Below, in pieces: positions 1 through 7,217 of a stretch of DNA of 8,065 nt. The DNA comes from Paenibacillaceae bacterium (lineage in GTDB: Bacteria; Bacillota; Bacilli; Paenibacillales; NBRC-103111): contig JAJFMO010000139.1 of NCBI GenBank assembly GCA_020697475.1, positions 1-8,065 on the forward strand, read 5' to 3'. The notes under the pieces were generated by a model, which saw only the letters and a list, made by a program, of their open reading frames with translations, did not search any database and was not told where the DNA came from. The position numbers were made by a program, and so were the translations under genes. Position 1 is the stretch's first letter. Each line of letters opens with the position of its first letter.

Positions 1-484
1 TCACTTTCAATTTCGGAGTCGACACCATCATGGAGAAGTCTTCGGTGCCAGTTAGGGAGGCAAGTATTTCCGTATGTCCCGGGTAGTTATAACCTGCCAT
101 GCGGATAGCCTCTTTGCTTATCGGGGCTGTGCAAATCGCATCCACCTTTTGGCTAACCGCCAAATCAATCGCTTTCTCGATATAACGGTATGCCGCATCC
201 CCGGCAACGGCCGACACTTTGCCGTATGGCAGATCCGCCGGCAGCAAGTCGAGATCCAAGCAACTGATAACGCCATGCTGCGGTGTTGCTTCGGAAATGT
301 TTGCGATTTTTTGTATCTGAACAGGGGATGGATCCAATTTCATTCCTCTCTCCAGCATCTTGGCATCGCCAACAACGATAGGAGAACACGTATGATACAC
401 GCGTTCATGTTTCAGGGCTTTAACGATGATTTCCGCTCCAATCCCCGCCGCGTCTCCCATCGTAATCGCAATAACCGGCTTCAT
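1..484 (-). CDS. pdxA2: PdxA-family 4-phospho-D-threonate/D-erythronate dehydrogenase, 3' end beyond the window
   Basis: The first 161 residues are present; the gene runs off the left edge. The start MKPVIAITMGDAAGIGAE is the PdxA N-terminal signature, TAPISKEA lies at about 119-126, and PGHTE at 135-139 carries a His (137) matching a metal ligand of the family. PdxA2 enzymes are NAD-dependent metalloenzymes that oxidise 4-phospho-D-threonate or 4-phospho-D-erythronate; the keto acid loses CO2 to give dihydroxyacetone phosphate. True PdxA acts in vitamin B6 synthesis, but Bacillales generally make PLP through PdxS/PdxT, and this gene follows a DUF1537 kinase, so the catabolic role is much more likely. 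Its ATG overlaps the kinase stop in ATGA (481-484). Its Shine-Dalgarno (GGGGAGGT, 6 nt upstream) lies inside the kinase's last codons, which suggests translational coupling. Family assignment is secure; the preferred stereoisomer is not known. Confidence 0.9.
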   Translation of the reverse strand, partial: MKPVIAITMGDAAGIGAEIIVKALKHERVYHTCSPIVVGDAKMLERGMKLDPSPVQIQKIANISEATPQHGVISCLDLDLLPADLPYGKVSAVAGDAAYRYIEKAIDLAVSQKVDAICTAPISKEAIRMAGYNYPGHTEILASLTGTEDFSMMVSTPKLKV

Positions 485-1779
485 ACCGCCACCTCCCCTC
501 TCAATAATTTCACTGCATGAAGCAAAGTGGAATCGTTGCCGAAATTCCCGGCTTTCGTAACGGCGAGAATGCCGGTTCCATCGTTTCCTGCCAGCCTTCC
601 TACGGGTACTCCGGATTCCACTTCGCCAATCATAATCAACTCTTCGTAGCCCAGACGGGTGCAAACTTGCTTGGCCGTATCCCCGCCGGTAAGGACGATC
701 CCCTTAATGCCGTAACGTTCGATCATTTGGCAGGCCGCCTCGCCAAGCGCTTCGGATATCTCGTCACTTACCTTGCGGGCGGAGTATCCGTTCATCGTCC
801 CGACCCGAATCGCCTCCCGCACGTCCGCCGGTTCACCGGTGGAATAAAGAGCGATGTTTCGTTTGACCTGTAAAGCTTCTCCAGCTGCCGCAACAACCCT
901 ATCCACCTCTTCCTTTCTTTGCTCTCCAAGGATTCGTTGTGATTGAAGCGCGATGGGACAAGTATCCGATTGGCTTAGCACCAGGTTCAGTTGTCTGCGA
1001 GACAGCGAGCTTATGCTCCCGATCACAAGCAACAAAGGTTGATCTCCATTCAACGAGGACCAATCCGCCTCCTCAACGGCGGACATTTCACAGTCTGCAG
1101 GCAAGTATCGAGCCAAGCCCGCCGAACCGGCCCAGACAACGGAATATCCCGAATTGACGACTTGCTCGACGATCCATTGCAAATCCCGATCTTCTTTGGA
1201 ATCAAACAAAATATAAGGAATGTTCATCGCTCTATAGTTAGCGAGCCTTTGCTTCAAATCAAGACCGGACGCCATCTCTTCACAAGTAACCAAACCGATG
1301 GATCGCTTCGTTTGCTTCCGCAGCAAATCCGGGATATAAGATTCGGTTACAGGTGTTTTCGGATCGCGGGATACCTCTGTTTCATGAAGCAAACGCTGAT
1401 GAACATATTGATAGCCTTGTATAACTTGTCTGCCATTCTGCGGGTATCCTGGGGCGATTACGACAAAATCGGGTTGGAATACGTCGTATATTGCATCAAT
1501 TTCCGTTCCGATATTGCCTCTCAAAGTAGAATCCATTTTTTTATAAATGTGTTCAACCCCGCGCCGTTTCACAATTTCCGCAGCTTGCTTGACTCTCTTG
1601 TACGCTTCGTTGGCGGTACTGGACCGGCTGTCCGTATCGAACACGACGACGTCTCGTCCATCAAGCTTGTTATAGTCGGATCGGAGGATCAAGGACGTTT
1701 GAATACCTTTGCGGGCTAACTGTACTCCACTGTCATTTGCGCCGGTAAGGTCGTCAGCAATAATTGCAAATTTCAACAC
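481..1779 (-). CDS. Four-carbon acid sugar kinase (DUF1537; D-threonate/D-erythronate kinase type)
   Basis: Full-length 432-residue cytoplasmic kinase that phosphorylates a four-carbon aldonic acid at O4 with ATP. N-terminal acid-sugar-binding domain: ADDLTGAND at 8-16, KMDSTLRGN at 81-89 and APGYPQNGR at 109-117. The C-terminal nucleotide-binding domain starts near 215 with WAGSAGLA, then has GSISSLSRRQ at 254-263, TGGDTA at 364-369 and KAGNFG at 409-414. These are the conserved blocks of the DUF1537 family, whose characterised members include DtnK, DenK and OtnK. A PdxA2 partner directly downstream points to the D-threonate or D-erythronate branch rather than the OtnC aldolase-type route used for L-threonate/L-erythrose acids. 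The start is GTG at 1779, with GGGAGGGG a few bases upstream; the next codon is TTG. The gene is third in the operon, 39 nt after the regulator. No missing motif was seen. The exact substrate is inferred, so no gene symbol is given. Confidence 0.92.
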   Translation of the reverse strand: MLKFAIIADDLTGANDSGVQLARKGIQTSLILRSDYNKLDGRDVVVFDTDSRSSTANEAYKRVKQAAEIVKRRGVEHIYKKMDSTLRGNIGTEIDAIYDVFQPDFVVIAPGYPQNGRQVIQGYQYVHQRLLHETEVSRDPKTPVTESYIPDLLRKQTKRSIGLVTCEEMASGLDLKQRLANYRAMNIPYILFDSKEDRDLQWIVEQVVNSGYSVVWAGSAGLARYLPADCEMSAVEEADWSSLNGDQPLLLVIGSISSLSRRQLNLVLSQSDTCPIALQSQRILGEQRKEEVDRVVAAAGEALQVKRNIALYSTGEPADVREAIRVGTMNGYSARKVSDEISEALGEAACQMIERYGIKGIVLTGGDTAKQVCTRLGYEELIMIGEVESGVPVGRLAGNDGTGILAVTKAGNFGNDSTLLHAVKLLRGEVAV

Positions 1780-1818
1780 TGCACCCCTCCCTGGACAATT
1801 GGGATTGAATACTTATTT

Positions 1819-3612
1819 TCAAGAAAGTTGTTTTATTTTTCGCCACAATGTCGACCGATCTATTCCCAATCTCTTGGCCGTCTTGGACTGGTTCATATTT
1901 TCTTCCTTCAAAATCATCTGTATAATTTCACTTTCGATTTCTTCCAAAGGCTGATTTAAATTGATCGTTTTCTGTTCTCCCTTTGATTCGGAATCGCCTA
2001 GCTGCTTCAGCAATTGTTGAACATCTCCTCCAATGTACTCCCCTTCGGCGCTCTTCATCATGCCTTTAATCACATTGCGCAATTCCAGCAAGTTTCCGTT
2101 CCAGGGATGAGAAAACAATACATTCATTCCCTCTTCCCTCACTCCAACAATCTGCTTGCCGTACTTTTCGTTGTATGTGATGATAAAGCTTCGAATATAT
2201 TCTTCCAGTTTGTCGATTCGATCCCTTAAGGGTGGAAAATAGAAAATACCCGGGGTGAACAGTTGGTATACTTGGGCTTCCAGCCCGGATTCGCTTTCAA
2301 GCTGTTTGGGATCTTTCGAAAATGAGAATAGGATTTTCGTGTCCGTATTCCGTATTACTTCCACCAGTTTCCTTTGTGTTTTCAAATCAAATAATTCCAT
2401 GCCCAGAATATAGAGCAAATCGGTTTTTCTTGCCTTCAGGATCATTTCACACAATCTTGAAAATGCATGATCGGTGGACTTATGGACGACTATTTCCGTC
2501 AAGTGTGTATCATTGCCCATTCTTTTGGCGATTTCGCCGGCAAACAATACTTTTTCCGTCCCTTTCTCACCGTAAACGGCCGCGGGCAAGGAAGAGAAAA
2601 GCCTCAAGGCAGCCGCTTCGACGGCGTCTTGAAACCATTTGTCGGACACGAGTAGTTGAGGAAACGAGTTGATAAAGTTCCCCGGATAGACCAATGAGAG
2701 ATCCTGATCCTCCCCGTCGCTTTCCACGATTTGAAACAAATAGAAATCATCCCGCCCGGATCCCGTTTGAATGGATTTGCAGGTGATGGAAATCTCATAT
2801 TCGGGATCGATCATCGTTGACTGCAGCGATTCCTTGTCGTCCAAAACCTTGACAAGTCCAGTAAGATACGGAAAGCGTTCAAATATGCTGCAATTATTGA
2901 GTGCCTTGGATTCGTCGGCGGAAACCCGAAGAAATTTATGAAACGCTTCATTAGAGTATTCGATAACACCCTCTGAATCCGACAGAGCAATACCTTGCTC
3001 GAGTCCGTCCATCCATTTTTCATAAGCATAGATCTTCTGATTGTACCGATGCGTGATTCCCATGATATGCCTGGCATTGTTGAATGCATCCATCACCGAC
3101 TCGCGGCCTGACGTGATCAATACGCCTTGAAGTCCGTGTTCCTTGGCTTTGCGAATAGTTATTGTATCCCCAACGATGACCATCGCTCCTTTGCTCTTTG
3201 CACCTTCAAGAGCGGTATCGACTTCATTCTCATGTTGAATAACTGTGTTGGGAATTTCATAGTTCATCAAGTTGGCGATGGATACGACGTTCTGAATGAT
3301 GTTGGGAAACCCGATCATTTCGATTGGTGCCTGATATCCTTTGAGCAGCGTCAATAAACGCAAAATGTCGTATCCGGACACCTGGATTTCTACCACCGGG
3401 AGAGTCGAATGTTCACGAATCAACCGTGCTGTTCCGCCTCGGCTGATAATCATCTCGAATTTTGCATCTTCATAATGGCCCAGCATGGGGAGCACTTCCG
3501 TCAAATCGCCTTGGACAACGGTTATATCGAAATCCGGCAACTCGGGAGCGAGGCTGGTCATCAGTTCCAGCAACCCCCGATACGGTGCTATGGCCAGCGT
3601 TTTGATTTTCAT
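1819..3612 (-). CDS. PrpR-type regulator: PrpR_N, PAS, degenerate sigma-54 AAA+ domain, Fis-type HTH
   Basis: 597-residue cytoplasmic transcription regulator, probably of this operon. Domains: PrpR_N ligand-sensing domain (about 1-185, with ISRGGTARLIRE near 56-67), PAS (about 195-305, with LSDSEGVIEYSNEAF), AAA+ remnant (about 325-525) and HTH_8/Fis helix-turn-helix at the C-terminus (QSKTAKRLGIDRSTLWRKI, about 575-593). The AAA+ part keeps PPLRDR (about 460-465) and PWNGNLLELRN (about 503-513), matching PPLRERxxD and PWPGNxRELxN. However, Walker A reads GEKGTEK (348-354) instead of GESGTGK, the Walker B block LFLDE reads LLYILGMEL, and the GAFTGA segment is absent, with a shorter gap there. 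ATP hydrolysis and sigma-54 remodelling are therefore unlikely; regulation of a sigma-A promoter, as with TyrR, is inferred. Start: GTG at 3621 lies inside the Shine-Dalgarno, so ATG at 3612 is preferred. The ligand is unknown, perhaps an acid sugar or its phosphate. Confidence 0.85.
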   Translation of the reverse strand: MKIKTLAIAPYRGLLELMTSLAPELPDFDITVVQGDLTEVLPMLGHYEDAKFEMIISRGGTARLIREHSTLPVVEIQVSGYDILRLLTLLKGYQAPIEMIGFPNIIQNVVSIANLMNYEIPNTVIQHENEVDTALEGAKSKGAMVIVGDTITIRKAKEHGLQGVLITSGRESVMDAFNNARHIMGITHRYNQKIYAYEKWMDGLEQGIALSDSEGVIEYSNEAFHKFLRVSADESKALNNCSIFERFPYLTGLVKVLDDKESLQSTMIDPEYEISITCKSIQTGSGRDDFYLFQIVESDGEDQDLSLVYPGNFINSFPQLLVSDKWFQDAVEAAALRLFSSLPAAVYGEKGTEKVLFAGEIAKRMGNDTHLTEIVVHKSTDHAFSRLCEMILKARKTDLLYILGMELFDLKTQRKLVEVIRNTDTKILFSFSKDPKQLESESGLEAQVYQLFTPGIFYFPPLRDRIDKLEEYIRSFIITYNEKYGKQIVGVREEGMNVLFSHPWNGNLLELRNVIKGMMKSAEGEYIGGDVQQLLKQLGDSESKGEQKTINLNQPLEEIESEIIQMILKEENMNQSKTAKRLGIDRSTLWRKIKQLS

Positions 3613-3618
3613 TTTCAA

Positions 3619-3626
3619 CACCTTCT
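3619..3626 (-). promoter_or_regulatory. Ribosome binding site that decides the regulator start
   Basis: AGAAGGTG on the minus strand stands 6 nt upstream of ATG 3612-3610. An in-frame GTG at 3621-3619 is part of this same element and has no good Shine-Dalgarno of its own. The ATG, three codons further in, is thus the better start, and it agrees with where PrpR_N proteins normally begin (basic stretch followed by IAPYxGL). Confidence 0.6.
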
Positions 3627-3642
3627 ATCTTCGAACGCGTTT

Positions 3643-4827
3643 TCATTGCTTTGAAGGCAACAGTTTACGGTACACTCGCTCAATATCTTCAATCTCCATT
3701 TCTTTCGGATTGTTATCCATCAATCGGCGTACATTCGAGGCGGCAGCTGCAAGCTCGGGAATGTCCTTCTCCGTCACCCCGAAGGCGGTGAGATCCTGGG
3801 GAATTCCAAGTTCCTTCGTCCATTCCATTATTTTACCGATCACCGACTCCGCCGCACTAACGGAACCGAATGCTCTGGATCCCCCAAGCCCCATAGCTTC
3901 AGCAATGTCCGCCAGCCTATCCGTAATGCGGTCAATATTAAACTCGGTTACATGCGGAAGCAGCATGGAATTGGCCACACCGTGAGGAATATTGAATTTG
4001 CCGCCAAGCGGATAAGCCATAGCGTGAACGGCCGCCGTTCCCGCTGCGGTCAATGCCATCCCTGCATACATGGAGCCCATGATCATCTCTTCCCTCGCAA
4101 CGACCGACTGTCCATGGTGATAGGCCTCCACGATGCCATTCGCGATATTGCGGATGGCTTGCAACGCAAACATGTCGCTGACCCTGTTGGCTTTATTGGA
4201 AATGTAAGATTCCAACGCGTGAGTGAAAGCGTCCATTCCGGTTGCCGCCGTCATCGGCTTGGGAAGTTCCAGAGTGAGGAGAGGATCGACAATTGTCAGG
4301 CCGGGCAATAAATGCCGGCTGACCGCCCCAATTTTCAATTCTTTCTTGGGAAGTGTCACGATTGCATTGGGCGTCACTTCCGAACCGGTTCCCGATGTTG
4401 TGGGGATCAGGACTGTCGGTATCCCGGCGTTCGGAATCCGATCCGTACCGAGCATATCTTCAATATCCAACGAATTGGTCTTCAGCACGGCTAACAGCTT
4501 GGTTGCATCCAGTACGCTGCCCCCCCCGATCCCGATGTACGCATCGAAATCCTCCCCGGAAATCTCGGCTGCCAATTGTTGAATGTTGTCTGCCGTCGGT
4601 TCCCGCATGACTCCTGTGATTGCAGTAGTATGTATCCCTTGTTGCGACAACAGATTAACGATTTCGTCCAATAATCCTTGACTCCGAATGCTCGGCAGCG
4701 TGATGATCAAAACCTTATTCACTTTCCCGAACAAATCCATATGTCGGCCCAGATGTCGGAAGGAACCCGCTCCGGTCACTATAGTTCCTGCTGTGCGGAA
4801 AACATGAACATGATTCGAGTTGGCCAC
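3643..4827 (-). CDS. Iron-containing alcohol dehydrogenase family protein
   Basis: Full-length 394-residue group III (Fe-dependent) alcohol dehydrogenase, a cytoplasmic NAD(P)-linked oxidoreductase. The N-terminal Rossmann-like domain carries GGGS at 101-104 with D107, and PTTSGTGSE at 142-150. The C-terminal helical domain carries the four metal ligands by homology to FucO: D199 and H203 in GMDAFTHALES, H268 in VHAMAYPLGG and H282 in IPHGVANS. FucO and DhaT have His at the position of Y272; Tyr is common in other branches, so this only helps to place the subgroup. The start is GTG at 4827 (no in-frame ATG nearby) behind AAAGGGGAG. It is the first gene of the operon, 30 nt before the regulator. 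It is not needed in the known kinase plus PdxA2 pathway, so it may form or interconvert the acid-sugar substrate, or oxidise a related alcohol; its substrate cannot be read from sequence. Confidence 0.93.
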   Translation of the reverse strand: MANSNHVHVFRTAGTIVTGAGSFRHLGRHMDLFGKVNKVLIITLPSIRSQGLLDEIVNLLSQQGIHTTAITGVMREPTADNIQQLAAEISGEDFDAYIGIGGGSVLDATKLLAVLKTNSLDIEDMLGTDRIPNAGIPTVLIPTTSGTGSEVTPNAIVTLPKKELKIGAVSRHLLPGLTIVDPLLTLELPKPMTAATGMDAFTHALESYISNKANRVSDMFALQAIRNIANGIVEAYHHGQSVVAREEMIMGSMYAGMALTAAGTAAVHAMAYPLGGKFNIPHGVANSMLLPHVTEFNIDRITDRLADIAEAMGLGGSRAFGSVSAAESVIGKIMEWTKELGIPQDLTAFGVTEKDIPELAAAASNVRRLMDNNPKEMEIEDIERVYRKLLPSKQ

Positions 4828-4861
4828 GAAAGACTCCCCTTTCGCAATTCGTGTTTCCTAA

Positions 4862-4990
4862 TTGTTGTAAACTAAGATGAAAATTCAGGAATTAGATTAG
4901 TTATTCAGATTATACGACTGATTAGTTATATTTTACAACATATATTTTGATATTTATTAAATACATTATTTTATGTTGTGTTTTGCAACA
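4862..4990. repeat. Three TGTTGYAAAA-type elements, candidate operators
   Basis: A short motif recurs in the 222-bp gap upstream of the operon. TTGTTGTAAA lies at 4862-4871 on the plus strand. TGTTGTAAAA is on the minus strand at 4931-4940, overlapping the -35. TGTTGCAAAA is on the minus strand at 4981-4990 and extends into an inverted repeat (TGTTG/CAACA arms, 4974-4990). The two minus-strand copies begin 50 bp apart, close to five helical turns. The third copy, in opposite orientation, falls about 30-40 nt downstream of the predicted start. The layout suggests cooperative binding or looping by a dimeric HTH_8 regulator, most simply the PrpR-like protein. The region is AT-rich, so chance matches are possible. 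Confidence 0.45.
4909..4938 (-). promoter_or_regulatory. Sigma-A type promoter of the acid-sugar operon
   Basis: On the minus strand, TTGTAA (4938-4933) and a perfect TATAAT (4914-4909) are separated by 18 bp. The predicted start is near 4902, giving a 5' leader of about 75 nt before the GTG at 4827. The DNA upstream (4940-5000) is very AT-rich and could act as an UP element. The -35 is weak (4 of 6) and lies inside a TGTTGTAAAA repeat, as expected of a regulated promoter. I saw no -24/-12 element with correct GG-N10-GC spacing, which fits the degenerate regulator. Confidence 0.6.
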
Positions 4991-4998
4991 CTAAATTC

Positions 4999-5040
4999 AA
5001 AAAAAACAGGTTGTCATCTTCTCCATTGATGACAACCTGT
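4999..5040 (-). terminator. Intrinsic terminator of yyaL
   Basis: Perfect 13-bp stem, ACAGGTTGTCATC (5006-5018) pairing with GATGACAACCTGT (5028-5040), around a 9-nt loop. On the minus strand it is followed by a run of 8 T (complement of A 4999-5006). It begins 9 nt after the yyaL stop codon and isolates yyaL from the acid-sugar operon promoter downstream. There is no T run on the plus-strand side, so it works one way. Confidence 0.93.
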
Positions 5041-5049
5041 CGAAATTGT

Positions 5050-7137
5050 TTATAGTTGAAGCAACTCCTCCAGCTCCTCTAGTTCGGTGACCGGCGATTG
5101 GCAGGAATAATTTTCGCAAATGTATACGGTCGGACGGCCGCCGATCGCCACTTTGTCTTGCGCCAAAGGGAATACCGCTCGCGCCTCCGTGCCCTCCTCC
5201 CCCGGGGGAAGCAGCATCATGATCGCGTTCGGCAAATATCGGCGTTGAATCGCGGCGATCATCTGTTTCGTTGTCTGTTGCGCCGGATCGCCGACAATGA
5301 CGATCTCCCCTCCCCCGCTTAACGCATAATCGACCGCCGCCAAAAATTGCGCATGCCCAGCTGGATAACGCTCCACCGCTCCGGCGAACGACTCCAGCAG
5401 TTCGTCAGCCTTTTGCGAAAATTGGGCATTGTACGTAAACTTGGACAGCTTATTCAGAACAAGCGCCGCTACCGAATTGCCGGACGGCATCGCCCCGTCA
5501 TACAACTCCTTCGGCCTGGCCAGAAGCGGCTCACTGTCGTTACCATAGAAGTAAAACCCACCGTTCTCCCCGTCCCAGAACAGATCGATCATCTCTTCGG
5601 TCAGTTGCACAGCTTTCTGCAGATGGGTGATGTCGAACGTCGCCTCATACAGCTCGATCAACCCCCAGGCGAGCATAGCATAGTCGTCGAGGTAACCCGG
5701 GAAAGCGGCTTCGCCGTCGCGATAACGGGCCAGCAGCCGGCTGTCCTCCGAGCGGCGCATGGTCGACCAGATGAAATGGACGGCTACGTCCGCCGTCTTG
5801 GCGTAATCCGGGCGTTGCAACGCTTTGGCCGCCTTGGCCAGAGCCATAATCATCAGCCCGTTCCAGGAAGTGAGGATCTTGTCGTCTTTATGCGGATGAA
5901 TTCTCTGTTCCCGTCGGACGAACAGCTTGAGTCTGGCGGCTTTGATGAGTTGCTCAAGTTCGCCCCGAGGAATATTCGATTGCTCCGCGTACTGTTCCAG
6001 GGTGAGGCCAAGCAAATTCGGAATATTCGTCCCTTCGAAGTTGCCCTCCTCTGTAATATCGAACAGTTCGTTGAACCGGCGAGCTTCTTCCGTCCCCAGT
6101 ACCTCTTCTACTTCGTCCGGCGTCCAGGCGTAAAATTTGCCTTCCACACCTTCGGAATCCGCGTCTTCCGCCGAATAGAACGCCCCTCCCGGATCTTTCA
6201 TATCTCGCATCACGTATGTAAAAATTTCTTCGGCAACTTTCGCATACCGAGCTTCACCGGTCAATTGGAACGCATCAAGATAAGCGGCAGCCAGCAAGGC
6301 GTTGTCGTAGAGCATTTTCTCAAAATGGGGGATGAGCCACTTCTCGTCCGTCGAATACCGGGCAAAACCGTACCCGATATGATCATATATACCGCCCCGA
6401 TACATTGCTTGCAGCGTTGTTTCCACGATATCGAGCGCTTTGCGGTCCTCCGACCGGCGATAATAACGCAGCAACAAGGACAGGTTGTGCGGGCTCGGAA
6501 ATTTGGGAGCCGAACCGAAGCCGCCGAACTCAGGGTCGAACGACTGCGTATACAGATCGAACGCCTCATCCAATAACTTCGGGCTGATCTTCCCCGGATG
6601 GGTCGAACCGGCGTAGGCTTGGGCGGCATTGGCCACTTTCTCGCTTACTTGATCGATCTCCTCCCGCGCTTCCCGCCACTTGTCGGCAATTTGCGGCAAG
6701 ATGTTCATCAGCCCGCTGCGTCCATACTTACGCTCCTTCGGGAAGTAGGTGCCGGCGAAGAACGGCTTCTTGTCCGGCGCCATCAGCACCGTGAGCGGCC
6801 ACCCTCCCTGCCCGGTGAGCGCCTGGCATACGGCCATGTAGATGTGATCGATATCCGGACGTTCCTCGCGATCCACCTTGATCGAGATGAAGTCGCGGTT
6901 GAGCAACTGCGCCACTTCGTCGTCCTCGAACGATTCCCGCTCCATGACATGGCACCAGTGGCAAGTCGAGTAGCCGATGGACAAGAAAATCGGCTTATTT
7001 TCCCGTTTCGCAGCTGCGAACGCTTCTTCTCCCCAAGGGTACCAGTCCACAGGATTGTACGCATGCTGAAGTAAGTACGGCGATTTTTCCTTTAATAAAC
7101 GGTTTGTATATTTGTGTTTAACTGTTTCATCTCTCAC
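5050..7137 (-). CDS. yyaL: Thioredoxin domain-containing protein, YyaL/DUF255 (SPATA20) family
   Basis: Full-length 695-residue cytoplasmic protein, the usual size for the family. The N-terminal thioredoxin-like domain (about 10-175) has the family block SPYLLQHAYNPVDWYPW (19-35), the CHWC redox motif at 59-62, KVDREERPD at 87-95 and a GGWPLTVLMAPD block at 111-122. The remainder is an (alpha/alpha) toroid related to N-acylglucosamine 2-epimerase/glycosidase folds, with GGFGSAPKFP (205-214), HFEKMLYDNA (271-280), SAEDADSEG (322-330) and DKILTSWNGLMI (419-430). The biochemical role of bacterial members is not established. The start is GTG at 7137: an in-frame TAA lies directly before it, and the ATG at 7130-7128 is out of frame. 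The Shine-Dalgarno AAGGA (7153-7149) sits a rather long 11 nt upstream. The gene is monocistronic, with its own promoter and terminator, and is more GC-rich than the divergent gene to its right. Confidence 0.95.
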   Translation of the reverse strand: MRDETVKHKYTNRLLKEKSPYLLQHAYNPVDWYPWGEEAFAAAKRENKPIFLSIGYSTCHWCHVMERESFEDDEVAQLLNRDFISIKVDREERPDIDHIYMAVCQALTGQGGWPLTVLMAPDKKPFFAGTYFPKERKYGRSGLMNILPQIADKWREAREEIDQVSEKVANAAQAYAGSTHPGKISPKLLDEAFDLYTQSFDPEFGGFGSAPKFPSPHNLSLLLRYYRRSEDRKALDIVETTLQAMYRGGIYDHIGYGFARYSTDEKWLIPHFEKMLYDNALLAAAYLDAFQLTGEARYAKVAEEIFTYVMRDMKDPGGAFYSAEDADSEGVEGKFYAWTPDEVEEVLGTEEARRFNELFDITEEGNFEGTNIPNLLGLTLEQYAEQSNIPRGELEQLIKAARLKLFVRREQRIHPHKDDKILTSWNGLMIMALAKAAKALQRPDYAKTADVAVHFIWSTMRRSEDSRLLARYRDGEAAFPGYLDDYAMLAWGLIELYEATFDITHLQKAVQLTEEMIDLFWDGENGGFYFYGNDSEPLLARPKELYDGAMPSGNSVAALVLNKLSKFTYNAQFSQKADELLESFAGAVERYPAGHAQFLAAVDYALSGGGEIVIVGDPAQQTTKQMIAAIQRRYLPNAIMMLLPPGEEGTEARAVFPLAQDKVAIGGRPTVYICENYSCQSPVTELEELEELLQL

Positions 7138-7195
7138 TTACAATCACGTCCTTACCAATTTTTATGTATTGACAATTATACGATAAATAATGGAT

Positions 7196-7211
7196 TTCCC
7201 GATTTCGGGAA
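7196..7211. promoter_or_regulatory. 16-bp dyad at the yyaL transcription start, candidate repressor operator
   Basis: TTCCCGATTTCGGGAA has two perfect 7-bp arms around a 2-bp centre. By the predicted yyaL promoter, transcription begins near 7211, so the dyad covers about +1 to +16, a classic place for a repressor to block initiation or clearance. It also lies upstream of the divergent membrane-protein gene. I do not recognise it as the site of a known regulator. With so short a loop it could equally form a small 5' hairpin in the mRNA. Confidence 0.4.
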
Positions 7212-7217
7212 GGATAA

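Noticed and set aside
74..520. 148-codon plus-strand open frame at the left edge
   Set aside because: Antisense to pdxA2, whose N-terminal signature is unmistakable on the minus strand.
991..1719. 242-codon plus-strand open frame
   Set aside because: Antisense to the DUF1537 kinase, with no family motif.
3485..3985. 166-codon plus-strand open frame across the regulator/dehydrogenase junction
   Set aside because: Antisense to the ends of two well-supported genes and Ser-rich in a way expected from the complement of their codons.
4201..4240. Sequence resembling a catabolite-responsive element (TGAAAGCG)
   Set aside because: The second half of the consensus is not matched and it is deep inside the Fe-ADH coding region.
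4838..4858. Possible -24/-12 (sigma-54) promoter on the minus strand just upstream of the Fe-ADH
   Set aside because: GG and GC are 11 bp apart rather than 10, flanking bases do not fit, and transcription would start within the ribosome binding site.
5347..6576. 409-codon plus-strand open frame
   Set aside because: Lies entirely antisense to yyaL, which has clear conserved motifs; its translation is Arg/Gln/Leu-rich with no recognisable domain, typical of a shadow frame in GC-rich coding DNA.
7169..7197. Plus-strand TTGACA as promoter for the CBO0543-type gene
   Set aside because: The -35 hexamer is perfect but no acceptable -10 lies 16-18 bp downstream (best is TGGATT, 3 of 6). The promoter of this gene remains unidentified.
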